Of a stretch of DNA of 64,000 nt, positions 33,735 through 44,304 are shown piece after piece. The notes under the pieces were generated by a model, which did not search any database, was not told the origin of the DNA, and saw nothing but the letters and a program-made list of their open reading frames with translations. Within the stretch, counting starts at the first letter, position 1. The number at the start of each line of letters is the position of its first letter. This DNA comes from Pseudeuparius sepicola (taxonomy: Eukaryota > Arthropoda > Insecta > Coleoptera > Anthribidae), in contig OY987298.1 of assembly GCA_963920635.1 (NCBI GenBank), positions 21,299,647 to 21,363,646 of the forward strand, in the 5' to 3' direction. The position numbers were made by a program, and so were the translations under genes.

Positions 33735-35625
33735 TATAGGAATAATCATATACCAAAAATTAAAATTTAGTGAACATGTAGATGTAGAGTACATAATATT
33801 ATGTAAAAAATAGCAACAAAAATTAGTGTTCTTTATAGAATAAATCTATAAGTCAATGGACACTAAAAATAGTTTATAATACTATAATTTTGCCATATCT
33901 AAATTTTTGTAGTACTATTTTATATTTATTTCAAAAAGTTGATAATGATCGTTTGCAAATTTTACAAAACAAATCTATCGATAAAAAATAGGAACAAAAC
34001 TTAGAGTACTTCATAGACTAAATTTGTATGTAAGTCAATCGACACTAAAAATAGTTTATATTAGGGAGAGGAGGGTAAGATGACGATAGTAAGGGTTTAA
34101 ATTTTTTTTTTTGACGATAGTAATTAAGGAAATATCTTGAAAATTTATTTTTAGGTGCTCAGTAGTACCACTTTCGAAGTTCCAATTTTGGTGTTCCTGC
34201 AAATTCAAAGATTTTCAAAATACTATTTTTTTCTTCAATAGAATGTCATTGTCGTCGTCTTACCCTCAAATGCGGGTAAGATGACTTTGCTAGTTGGGTA
34301 AGATGACGAATAACAAACAATTAAATCAAAAGTTCTAAATACAAGTAAAGTATAGGTTTTATTTATTTTCTAAAATTCATTTGTGGCGCAAACAGATCCA
34401 TTTAATTTTTAATTGGGTTTTTCGCCACCAAACTGATCGAAAGACAACTTTTTCAAGTTGCCTGGAAAATTCATAAATTCTTAACAGTGAATGAACGAAA
34501 CATTAAACGTGTAACTCAAAAAATAACTTCAACAAATTTGTTTTCTGAGCTTTCGGAGAATAAATCTTCCTCCTTTCTCAAAGATCATGCCACGTCAAAG
34601 TGAAGTGACAGGTTAATTGTTAATCTGAATTATGGATTTCAATGCGAGTTCATCATTTAATGGGACCATCCTTGTCTATTTGTTTTTCTTTGATATTTTG
34701 ATGTAACTAAGTATGATAAAGTTAAATAATAGAAAACACTATGGCAAATACTCGCATGGCGGGTAAGATGACGAATTCGCCATCTTATCCTCAGTGTGAA
34801 TTCGTCATCTTACCCGAAGGTGTCATTTTTTAGGTTATGGGTGAAAATTATTTTAAAACAACATCTAATAAACATTATACTTCTACAAGCTATGTTAGTT
34901 TAACATATATTTAGAAAATTAAACAAGACAGACATGAAATAACTTACCAGTTTTTATAGAAACGCTATATAAATTCACAGAATTTTTACAACGGCATACG
35001 GCGGCCAGACAAATTCGGTAATAATTTAGGCAGCATCTAACGAACAAGGTCAGAATTATGTCAGAGCGTCACGAGTGTTGTGGGCGCTCTATGACAACAC
35101 AGACAAGAGTGCCATCTACAGTGAGGGAGATTTAGTAAGCAATTCGTCATCTTACCCCAATCGTCATCTTACCCCAATCGTCATCTTACCCTCCTCTCCC
35201 CTACTATAATTTTGCCACATCTAAATTTCTGTAGTACCTACTATTTTATATTTATTTTGAAAAGTTGATAAAGATCTTTTGCAAATTTTACAAAAGAAAT
35301 AAATGAGAATTATATTAGGGCAAAGCAAGTATCGAAAAATTTTAGATAGATATTAAATAAAATTGAATGGCTTCAAATATAGAAAATTAATTAGAATATA
35401 TAGGATTTTAGTATTTATTCATAAAATTAAAATAAGTTTAGTAGCCCCATATTTTAGTAATATTATGTTAACAAAATGTCAAGATGTACAATTATCAAAC
35501 AAGAGGAAATTCAAATTTTGCTGTGGGTCAATAAAAATTCTAAATTTGCCCAAAAGTCGATTTTTAAAAGGATTAATTTGTTGCAATAATTTAGCATTAG
35601 CATTAATAGTTATTTATGTACCAAG
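33735..35625 (+). pseudogene. Non-LTR retrotransposon reverse-transcriptase tail (split)
   Basis: The frame begins IGIIIYQKLKFSEHVDV and, after a one-base shift at AAAAAATAG, continues KIATKISVLYRIN. This matches the (K)YLGVIID...F..H segment and following thumb region of Jockey/CR1-like reverse transcriptases. A segment of about 180 bp containing it is duplicated in tandem (from about 33803 and again from about 33979). The second unit is interrupted at 34065 by a MITE and resumes at 35202 with LLQILQNK-like and MNGFKYRKLIRIYRILVF, ending PKSRFLKGLICCNNL, a typical C-terminus. It is dead by frameshift, duplication and insertion. The Penelope-like element sits immediately upstream, inside the same coding region. 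Confidence 0.75.
34065..35201. mobile_element. TA-flanked MITE with GGTAAGATGACGA motifs
   Basis: The ends GGGAGAGGAGGGTAAGATGA and its complement are bordered by TA, and the sequence outside rejoins a duplicated reverse-transcriptase segment. The motif GGGTAAGATGACGA recurs in both orientations at the left end, about 34255-34310, 34755-34820, and three times in tandem at 35143-35195. No protein is encoded. Confidence 0.9.
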
Positions 35626-36062
35626 GCACTGAAGTTCAACTTTTTATGACTCATGTGGAATTTAGTTGCCCAGGCCTCTGGCCGAGGCAAATAAACCACA
35701 TGAGTCATAAAAAGAACTTCAGTGCCGAGGTACATATTATATTTTTTTGAAATCGGAAAAAAAAAATGTTTTATTAGGCAAGAAAATAATAATAAGGGAT
35801 CACCCGTCCATGAACCGATTACGCGCGGCGTTGCTTGACTTTGACGATCGCTCTACCTAGGTCAAGTAAGACAAGACACGGCACCTTCGTACAGAAAAAC
35901 CAAACTGCTGCTTCTTGTGCAGCCTCCACAACAAAGCTATTGATATTCAAACCTACTAAAATATGTATACTGAAGGATTGCGCTTCTATAGAAAACAATT
36001 TCGCAATGTGTACGAAAAGTTAAATGGGCCTTTATCGGCCGGGTTTTGAATATTTGGTCACT
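35610..36062 (-). repeat. Hairpin-bearing SINE-like repeat, copy 2
   Basis: On the minus strand the order is GTGACCAAATATTCAAAA, CATTTAACTTTTCGTACACA, GCAGCAGTTTGGTTTTTCTG, a 5S rRNA-like segment, an A/T-rich stretch, then the hairpin (35619-35733) and GGTACATAAATAACTATT. Copy 1 at 9806-10125 lacks the 5S-like portion. The hairpin pairs CACTGAAGTTCAACTTTTTA with its complement around a GGCCTCTGGCCGAGGC core. Confidence 0.7.
35796..35850 (-). repeat. 5S rRNA-like segment (SINE head)
   Basis: The minus strand reads AAAGTCAAGCAACGCCGCGCG and then TTCATGGACGGGTGATCCC. Animal 5S rRNA has AAGTTAAGCAACGTCGGGC followed by TACTTGGATGGGTGACC in the same spacing. This corresponds to the 3' two-thirds of 5S rRNA including the internal promoter region. 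It is embedded in a repeated unit and lacks the full gene, so it is best read as a 5S-derived SINE (SINE3 type) and not a functional rRNA gene. Confidence 0.55.
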
Positions 36063-36242
36063 TTTGACGGGCGATTTCTCCGCGTCTGACGTTTGATGTT
36101 TACATCTCGCCAAGGCCTACTTATTGAAAAAATCGTACAATAATGTAGCCCATTATTGTACGATTTCTGTGCTTTTAATGACGATTTTGGGACACTTTAG
36201 GTACTGCCGATTTCAAGAAAAAATTATTTATTAAAACAGTTC

Positions 36243-37725
36243 TACAGGGTGAGTTTTTTCTATGCCCACTATGGGGATCTCGCAGAACTAGAACAAAGGT
36301 TAAATGGGGAAAGAATTACAGTTTTGAATGCTCAATCTAATGCCCCTTTTGGATTTTTAAAAAAGTTCATGGCTCACTAGATATTTTGAAGAGAATTATT
36401 TTTTTGCTATTTTATCAGATCTCTGTAGCTCCGTTATTTCTGATTATACAGAAAAACTGCAGAGTCAAAAATTGTAGATAACTTTGGGCTTAATAAGATA
36501 ATCTAATCTAATTTTTTACGTTGTTTGGGATTTTTAAGATATGACATAAAATTGTGTTTTTTTAAATGTAAATCATAGTTGGCTGTGGACTTATCAAATC
36601 GGCCATTTTTTGAGCATAATTATTATAAAAAATAAAAGAGCTATATGGCTAATTTTCTGTTTTTTTTTTTAATAATAACACAGTCTGCCATGGAATATTT
36701 TCATAATTACGTTCTATTTTATAATAAGACATACTTCAAACTTTCAAATATTTTATTTTTAGCTGGCAACAAAATGTAACAAAATAAAACAAAAATTATC
36801 ATGATGGAGTTCCACCATATAATTATTTGCCCGTAAGAAATTACCTAGATCAGCTCTATCCAAATAGTTGGATAGGGAGAAATAGACCTATTTCCTGGCA
36901 GCCCCGATCCCTCGATTTGTATGTTTTGGATTTTTTTTTGTGGGGAACAGTACAAAATAAAAATTAAGAGCAACTGTTTTAGAAGCAATTGCCAGTATTG
37001 ACAGGCGCTCTCTAAGAAAGGCGACAAATTCAGTTTTAAAAAGATGCAATATTTGCATAAATAATAATTTTGGATTGTTTAAACACCTTTTTTATTTTAA
37101 AAGGTGACCTTTTAAAATAATAATAATTTGAATTTGACTTTTTTATTTTTGTTTTATTTTGTTACATTTTGTTACCAGCTAAAAACAAAATATAAAGTTT
37201 GAAGTATGTCTAATTATAAAATAGAACGTAATTATGAAAATATTCCATGGCTGACTATGTGAAAATTAAAAAAAAAAAACAGAAAATTCGCCATAGCTTT
37301 TTTATTTTTTATAATAACTATGCCGAGTGTTATATCATTCGAAAGCTCACAAAATTGCCGATTTTATAAGACCACAGCCAACTATGATTTACATTTAAAA
37401 AACACAAGTTTATGTCATATCTCAAAAATCGCAAACAACATAAAATATTGGATTAGATATCTTATCAAGCCCAAAATTATCTACGATTTTTGTCTCTACA
37501 GTAGGTTTTTTGTATAATCAGAAATTACGGAGCTAGAGAGATCAGATGAAATAGCAAAAAATCACTCTTTTCAAAATGTCTAGTGAGCCATGAACTTTTT
37601 TAAAAATCCAAAAGGGGCATTAGATTGAGCATTCAAACTGCAATTCTTTCCTCATTTAACCTTTGTTCTATCTCTGCTAGTTTTCGAGATCCCCATAGTG
37701 GACATCGAAAAAAACTCACCCTGTA
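36243..37725. mobile_element. Fold-back element with mariner-like coding in loop
   Basis: TACAGGGTGAGTTTTTTC at 36243 is complemented at 37725, and the arms, about 550-580 bp each, stay similar through ATGCCCACTATGGGGATCTC, GGTTAAATGGGGAAAG and GCTGGCAACAAAATGTAACA. The loop (about 36791-37140) encodes the C-terminal part of a transposase. This is the best evidence in the window for what kind of element gave rise to the TACAGGGTG fold-back group. Confidence 0.92.
36800..37090 (+). pseudogene. Mariner-like (IS630/Tc1) transposase C-terminal part
   Basis: The frame from 36800 reads HDGVPPYNYLPVRNYLDQLY, then PNSWIGRNRPISWQPRSLDL and DFFLWGTVQNKN, to a TAA at 36965. The aspartate of HDG..P is the second catalytic residue of the DDE/D fold, and PRSLDLYVLDFFLWG carries the third. 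The WIGR...W.PRSPDLTPLDFFLWG arrangement is very common in an arthropod mariner-related group. In another frame the protein continues RATVLEAIASIDRRSLRKA and LKRCNICINNNFGLFKH, the C-terminal tail. A frameshift at about 36960 and loss of everything upstream of the second catalytic residue make it inactive. Confidence 0.85.
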
Positions 37726-39197
37726 TATAGTCAACATTAAAATGTAATTATTTAAATAATTAAAATAGGACTTATTAGCGATGCAATTGAAGATCAATTT
37801 TTGCTAAATAAATTTGTTTATTATTATTGAACATAATGAGTGATCCGATTACCTATATTCCAAGAATTAAGTGTGCACTAATGTCTCTATTATTATTAAA
37901 GATCCAAAATCAGTTAAATTAAATTAGATTTTGATTTATAATTGGATATTTTTGATCGTTTTTCAGTTTTTGACTACAACCAAAGCGGGAAAGAAGTTAT
38001 CGGGTACCCGCCTTCCAAAGTTGCACATAACATTTCAGAATAAAAGGTATTTTTTTAAATAGCCTAAAAAGATAGAAAAGAAGAATCCAAATAAAAAATA
38101 TATTTAATTTGCAATACCTATAATACTTATGGTAAAACATTATATGCCAGCATTTTACAAGAGTCAAAAAATTACGACAAACTATCGCTGAATCTAGAAA
38201 ATAATATGTATCTATTTAAATCATAGGCATACTCGGGTCAAAGGCTCAAAGGGTATATCGCATCCCTTCTATAACCCTCGTTATTCCCTCTATATGAAAA
38301 TGGAAAAAGTAAAATTCCATTATTTTACTTTTTTGTAACGGCCTGTATGTTTCGATTGCAGTGAAGACGGATGGGAAGTTATCAAATTATATAATGAGAT
38401 AGTGTTTTAAAAGGCCTTAGGGCAAGACAAACATACATTTGAGGCTCAATCTGCTATCTTCATGAGAATGTAATGATTAAAAAAAAGGTTTGCGAAATAT
38501 ATCGCAAATTGTTGTTGTTTGTGGAAAGGAAAATAAACGGACGAAAGTCTCTTTCACAAAATGAACCTAAGCCTCGCAGAAAACTGCGATATCTATCCAG
38601 CAACCCGAACAATAGCGGGAAAGCGATCGCAAATTCATCCTTTCAAAGGTTCTTTGATGCATAAATGAAACATCGATACGTCTAAATCCAGGGGAAAAAT
38701 ATAAAAATCCCTTCTCTCAAAGGCCCAAAGTCACGGAATCCAGGCAAGAACGTTCCTTTTTCGTGGAAACGGTCGTGCGTAAGCGCGTGACGCGAATATA
38801 AAGCATTTTCTCAAGTCTTCGGGGCCGTTAATGATTTAAGAGGGGCGTGAGAGTTTTCTCGTCCATTAGAAACCTGCCGATGCCGATTCGGAGACACGGG
38901 AAGTAATTAAATGGCCTTTTGGGCTCCCCAGGGGGATAAAAAGGAAATTGAGAAAAGTGAAGTCATAGTTTTATTCCCACATACTTTGCATACATAACTG
39001 GTTTTCTGAATGGAAAACAGCATTAGATATAACAGCCAATTACTGGTGAATTGAATTAAAATTATAATTATTTTATGAACATATAGTGATCCTTGAAGTT
39101 TATGGAAATAAAACTAAATCATCCTGTAGACGGGTAGTGAAAAGTGAAATACATATTTTTAAATGGGTGATAGATTGTGTTTAGATAAGCTGTAACT
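37726..39197. other. Unassigned stretch
   Basis: No gene recognised. GCGGGAAAGAAGTTATCGGG near 37986 is the exact reverse complement of 20 bases near 45253, linking this place to another GC-richer island. About 38690-38950 is GC-richer, non-repetitive within the window and without a recognisable frame. Confidence 0.35.
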
Positions 39198-39440
39198 ATA
39201 CCGTACTTTCACCGTTTTAGTAGACATAGCCATGGCTGGGCGGCGCGCCGCCGTGTATTCGGCTAGGTTCGTCAGTCGTTGGGGGGGGGGCGGGGCGTGT
39301 TTTTTGCTCGCAAAACTCGACTGATAAGCGGTGCGGGACTACTGTGTACTCCCCCCGCCAACGACTGACAAACCTAGCTGGACGCACGGCGACGCGCGGC
39401 CTATTCCCCTATGTCTACCAAAACGGTGAAAGTACGGTAT
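39198..39440. mobile_element. Small GC-rich MITE, 243 bp
   Basis: ATACCGTACTTTCACCGTTT at the left is matched by its complement at the right, over about 32 bp with one or two differences. Inside, GGCTAGGTTCGTCAGTCGTT pairs approximately with AACGACTGACAAACCTAGC, so the whole element can fold. The centre has a run of about ten G and a block GGCGGCGCGCCGCC. It is non-coding. TA is a likely target, but the duplication is not unambiguous. Confidence 0.85.
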
Positions 39441-39536
39441 TCAATTTTCAATACAAGTGAAAAACATTTAATAGAGTCCAGATTAATTTTACGCTTTCTA
39501 TATCGAAAAATAAAGCCTAGAATGACGAAAAATGTA

Positions 39537-40711
39537 GGGGAGAGTCTGGAACAGTGGCTATCTTTTTATAAAACGTGTATCCAAAAAATACTGATCCTTT
39601 TTGATTAAACCTGATACCATTAACGGATAAACACTATATTTGCCCATACGATTTGAAATTCAATCAACTAAAAAATAATACTGAAATGGAAAAATTTGAC
39701 TTTTAAAAATGTAAAACAAAGTGGCCACTGTACAAACAGTGAGGGTACAGTGGCCACGTGAGTATGGTACTGTGACCACTGTTGTTGTATTGATGTAAAA
39801 AATAGACTTATGCAAGAATGATTTATTTTAAAGAAAAATTTAACAAAATGACACATATATGCTAGAAAAAAGGTAACTTAAACTTATTTCTAGGAACATT
39901 TCAACGTCAAAGATAGATTAGCAGACAATATACATAGACATATTAATTTATTGAAAATGAAAATAAATTGGCAGTTCTGTTAGTGCCCCCAACTTTTTCA
40001 GGTTGGAACAAATGAAGTACAACATCATGGTCTGGTACTACAGCCGTATCGGCAATATCGGGATAGGTGAAATAGCTATGCTATTGCGCCTCATGGAATT
40101 CGTTAGTGTTTCTTGAAATTTTTAAAACGCGTCCTACATAATTATTAAGTTTTTTTATCGCAAATTTTACAAAAACAAAGGAGTTTAGGTATTAGGTATA
40201 CTAATATTTGCTATATCGTTTACGATAAGTTCATCACCGCATCTTTTTCCTAACTCGAAAATACATGATGGTACAGTGGCCATCCCTCGCGTATTTATTA
40301 AAGCGGTGGCCAATGTACCTACATTTAGTATGGCCACTGTACCATCATTCCCATGTTTTCGACAAAAATAAGAAACAACAAGAGTGTCTTCAACGAGTCA
40401 AAAAATTATTATATCAGTAAATACTTACGGGTTTTAGCTATAAGCTACCAGCACTATTTGACATTTAAGTCTATACTTGTCCCGGTAAGCACTAATTTTA
40501 GCTACACCTTAAAATTTACTTACACTGTCCAATTGCTAGATTAGGTTTTCTTTATGCAGAAACCTTCACAATCAAATGACAGTTTACATGCATCTGTAGT
40601 TGGTCTCTCATTTGTCCATTCTGTACTAGATAGCAGCACCTACTCGTTTAATAAGAAAACTAGAACGATGTGGCCAGTGTACCTGTATGGCTACTGTTCC
40701 AGACTCTCCCC
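39537..40711. mobile_element. TA-flanked MITE with GTGGCCACTGTAC motifs
   Basis: The ends GGGGAGAGTCTGGAACAGTG and (minus strand) GGGGAGAGTCTGGAACAGTA are bordered by TA. The motif GGTACAGTGGCCA, in both orientations and with variants, recurs about nine times: at the left end, in a dense group at 39720-39782, near 40269, 40303 and 40330, and twice at the right end. No coding capacity is recognised. Same design as 31707-32645 and 34065-35201. Confidence 0.9.
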
Positions 40712-41478
40712 TATACCTATCTCAAACTATGGTTATTATCGGTGTTGTCAGTCTTGATTCTACAAATGGCAAACGAACATTTAAACACCTTGCGAGGACC
40801 TCCGCCAATTCCCACACACACATTTATTATATTAATTCTTAAATTACATGAAAATATTACTAGCGGCAACACTACTAAATAGTAACGACGACTACACGCA
40901 CATTTTCGTTTTTTTCTTGGTTTATCTAAGCGAGAAAATAAACGGTTATGTATGATCACGACCATGGGCGTTTCGGGGGTTAAGCTTTCAAAGATTTAAG
41001 TTCCATATATTGTTTTAATTTATATTTAAATAATTCTAGTAACAATACATTTATGAATATCTCATTACATTTTTTTTTAAATTTTGGTTTATGTTTATTT
41101 ATGTCACACCAAGTTTTCTGACACTTTTTGACTTGACATATAACCCCTTTTTTATTGTCTTTTGTTTTTTGAAACTAGATATCTTTATTAACAAATAAAC
41201 AATTATAAACAAACTTTGACTGTAGAAATTTCAAATGAAATTAAAAAACTTTTTCTGGCCTTTTTCACCCCAAAATCTATATATTTTGGTATTGATAAAA
41301 CTTCAATATAATAGGGTACTTGACAATATTTTTAATTGCTCTAAAATTGTTATCTGTTTACATTAGATGCACCAACATAACATGTAATAAATGAAACAAC
41401 GGCTTTTAACCCTTATTTATTGATGATAATTAAAGACGAATTTGCACAATTTTGTTCAGGCTGAAATCTACAGTTTCG

Positions 41479-41740
41479 TCGTTCTATTGACCAGAACGCC
41501 AAAAGTGGCAACACTGTGCCTCTCAGGAGAAACTGAACTGTAACGTTGCCGGTGCCCGTTTGCAATAATTCGTGGAACAAGGGCAAATTGCAGTTTTCTA
41601 TTCAAGTACCTCCAGCTTGCCTCTATGAATATCTGTTACTACTTAATGTATTGCAACCATTGAGCTTTAACTAACGCTATTGCACACACAAATTTTGTCA
41701 CATAAAGACTTTTTTATTACGAATATGTTCCGTATATTGA
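41479..41740. repeat. Dispersed repeat B, copy 2
   Basis: Direct counterpart of 8549-8790. It lies within the AT-flanked element and is therefore probably part of that element's own sequence. Confidence 0.65.
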
Positions 41741-42324
41741 CTCCTCTATAGAAAAATGGTGTCTGTTTATGCTGCACACGCTGGAAACTAATTCTTCATC
41801 TCTGCCACGTAACACTTTAGTTAAAATATCTGTAGACGGGACATTACTATAAATATTCTGCTATCAATAATGCGGGAAATATTCGCGTATGTGGCAACGT
41901 TGGCAACGTTACCCACCCACCTAGGCATCTATAAAATAACCATATTCATATATCCACATGTCATCTAACACATATGGTTTTCTGATCGGCAGATGTCATC
42001 CCGTGATGCCAACTGTCATTCCGTGTCTAACTAAATCAAAACATTATTAACTAAGCTGTGACATTAGTAGATATTATCTATGCGATTTATTATCGTTTGT
42101 TACTATTACATATTGTTTGCAGACCTAGTTATCGTGTTGTTAGATGTGTAAGGTAAGGTAAGGTATCATCGACCCTGAAAGGACAATCCGTAATTTGCCA
42201 AAATTGGATGCTTTTTTAGTAGCACAGTTTTTTCTAATAATCCGATGTTAGCGTCTGCAGAAATTCATGGGATAAAACTGCAAAGGTTTATATCTACGTT
42301 GTAGTAATAGTACAGTGTTATGAG

Positions 42325-43132
42325 TAAAGGGCGGAGTATATGCAAATTGCATATAGGTATATGCATTTTTTGCATATTTTATTAAATTTCGCAAAACATT
42401 GCATATTTCTGGAAAAACTATATTTTTGTGCATATTTGCATGTTTTTCTTTTACTTATTTAAGATATAACCAAGATTATGAGAGCCCAGAGACAATTCGC
42501 AGTGTGTGGTGCAAAGTCAAGAAATCCTGAAAAATGCGGATGTAGCTAACCAACTTGTTTTTATTAAAGTTAATTTTAGTTTTATTAGATATAATTCTTT
42601 CATTCATGTATAAAAAGTAGAAATTTAGGTTTAAACGAATCGATTGATTTTGTTCAAACATTTTCCGCTAAATGTAGAAAGGTTCCCGGTGATGTAGGTA
42701 TTAAAGTTAGAAAAAAAAATAGATGCTACGATGGTACTGTAGAAAAGAATGAAGGGTTCAAATCTTTAATGGCAGTAAAGAGTATTTTTGATGGTAAATC
42801 ATCCAACGAGTAGCACCTTGGCCTTATATCTTACTACCCTTATTGGAAAACTTTGAAAAGTAATTAATCATAAATTCCTACTATACAATTTCAAATTAGA
42901 ATGTTTTTATCATTTTGCTTTAATATGCCTATAGTGTTTTACGAGGTATTTTATGTATTTGTTTTCCTTTAATTTTTCTTAAAATAAACCTTTTCTCTAA
43001 AACCAGTTTTGGCGTTTTTTATGGTATTCGTACATGTAAAATAAATGCATATTATTGCATATTTTAAACAAAAATGATGCATATATATGCGCATATTTCG
43101 ATTGAAATTAAATGCATATATTCCGCCCTTTA
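42325..43132. mobile_element. hAT-type element rich in GCATAT motifs
   Basis: GTTATGAG at 42317-42324 is repeated exactly at 43133-43140. The ends TAAAGGGCGGAGTATATGCA and (minus strand) TAAAGGGCGGAATATATGCA are near-perfect inverted repeats. Both subterminal regions are crowded with GCATAT and ATATGC units (for example ATATGCATTTTTTGCATATT and GATGCATATATATGCGCATA), the usual look of transposase-binding repeats in hAT elements. A short non-AT-rich centre (42660-42790) may be a coding scrap but is not recognisable. Confidence 0.88.
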
Positions 43133-43736
43133 GTTATGAGTTATTAATAAAGAGAGAACCTCGGCCTAGGGACCATCTTGAAGGCGCGTTTATAAAGGCG
43201 CCATAGTGCTGAGAAGTATTGAGCCCGAATTCCGGACTTTAGGTCCAATCTAGCAAAAAAAATTTCCAGAAAAACAATTGAATAGGTATTTACGAAAAAA
43301 AAAACACTTCTTGATTAACTGTGGTTTCACGGGGCATCATAAGTCTGGGAGTTTGAGATTAGAATTTTGAAATTTCAACTTTCCTTGCAACTTTCACTGC
43401 CGAACAAGGTTATGTCTCAGAACACTTCAGTGGTATCACTATGTTGCCAAATTGCCTTTTTCAAACACTTGTGACGTCATAAGCGCTTTCCCGCCAAATT
43501 TCGAAGAAAGTCTAAAAACTTGATAATTACGTAAATATATATTTTTTAAATAATCGTAGGGTCTTAAGCAAGTGTCCAGGAATTGTTTTATCAAGTTTGT
43601 AAAATTTCGTCAAGTACCCTATTGTAAGTAAATTTTCCACCTTTTTTTCAATATTTTTCTTATAAATTAAAATTTTTCTAGCCGTCGTATATTGATAATT
43701 GTTGTAATAATATTTACAGCCCCTAAAATAGAAGCA

Positions 43737-43764
43737 CTGATGAAGGTCATGAAGTAGACCGAAA
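43737..43764 (+). ncRNA. Hammerhead-ribozyme-like core (second Penelope copy)
   Basis: CTGATGA at 43737-43743, GGTC-AT-GAA-GT-A-GACC, then GAAA at 43761-43764. It is the same architecture as the two cores of the first element, with one compensated inner-stem change. Confidence 0.5.
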
Positions 43765-44059
43765 GCTTGGTATATTATAGAAAGAAGTTTAATATATATC
43801 TTTCTGGCTGAAAGACTCGTTATTTTCTCTACTAACAATTTTGTATATTTTATATTTTACTGGAAGGATAGGTATGTATTTTTTTTGTCTCGGAAGCTTT
43901 TCAACGTAGTTTTGCATATGTATTAACATTGATATTAACTAAATATTTATATTAACGAATATTTTGAATATTTGGAAATTTTTTGAGATTTCTGGAAAAA
44001 TTTAAAAGAAAAATAATAATTTTTTGCTTGATTTTAGACTTTTTTAAACCTTATAAACT

Positions 44060-44304
44060 AAAATTCCTTACAACTTGACTGCATCACTCTGTATCTGGAT
44101 TAAAGCTGGTTTTATGATCGAAGACACATGGACTATTATACGAGTACCTACTTGTGAAAGTCCACATAAATACACAGCTGTATAACTACTAACTGCCATG
44201 TATAAGAAAAAATTTAATGATCGTGGCTTGCCGCATTCTCTCTTGGTTGTCGTGCTGAAATGAAGAAATGATATATCCCCATAGTTTTTTTGCGGCGGGA
44301 ACTG
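44060..44304. repeat. Diverged duplicated block, copy 1
   Basis: Shares ordered blocks with about 54640-54815: GGTTTtATGaTCGAAGA..., AACTGCCAtGTA against AACGGCCAcGTA, GAAAAAATTTAATGA(T/C)CG and TTGGTTGTCGTGCTGAAA against TTGGTTGTCCTGCTGAAA. No coding frame spans it. It may be an old dispersed repeat or a local duplication. Confidence 0.45.

Larger units (their letters stand above)
41313..43620. mobile_element. AT-flanked element with AGGGTACTTGAC ends
   Basis: AGGGTACTTGAC at 41313 is complemented by GTCAAGTACCCT ending at 43620. Comparison with the uninterrupted Penelope pseudo-LTR (CATAATTGTGAG) shows that two bases, AT, were duplicated. AT duplications fit the ISL2EU-type DNA transposons, but no transposase is recognisable, so the assignment is tentative. 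It contains dispersed repeat B (41479-41740), a hAT-type insertion (42325-43132) and the TGACGTCA repeat (43442-43497). Confidence 0.75.
40989..43837 (+). mobile_element. 5'-truncated Penelope-like element, interrupted
   Basis: The sequence from CAAAGATTTAAGTTCCATAT follows 33136-33706 of the first copy: the last codons and the right pseudo-LTR (CACACCAAGTTTTCTGACAC, TTTTGTTTTTTGAAACTAGA). It is interrupted at 41313 by an AGGGTACTTGAC-ended element and resumes at 43621 with ATTGTAAGTAAATTTTCCAC, ending CTCGTTATTTTCTCTACT. No reverse-transcriptase coding remains. Confidence 0.85.
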
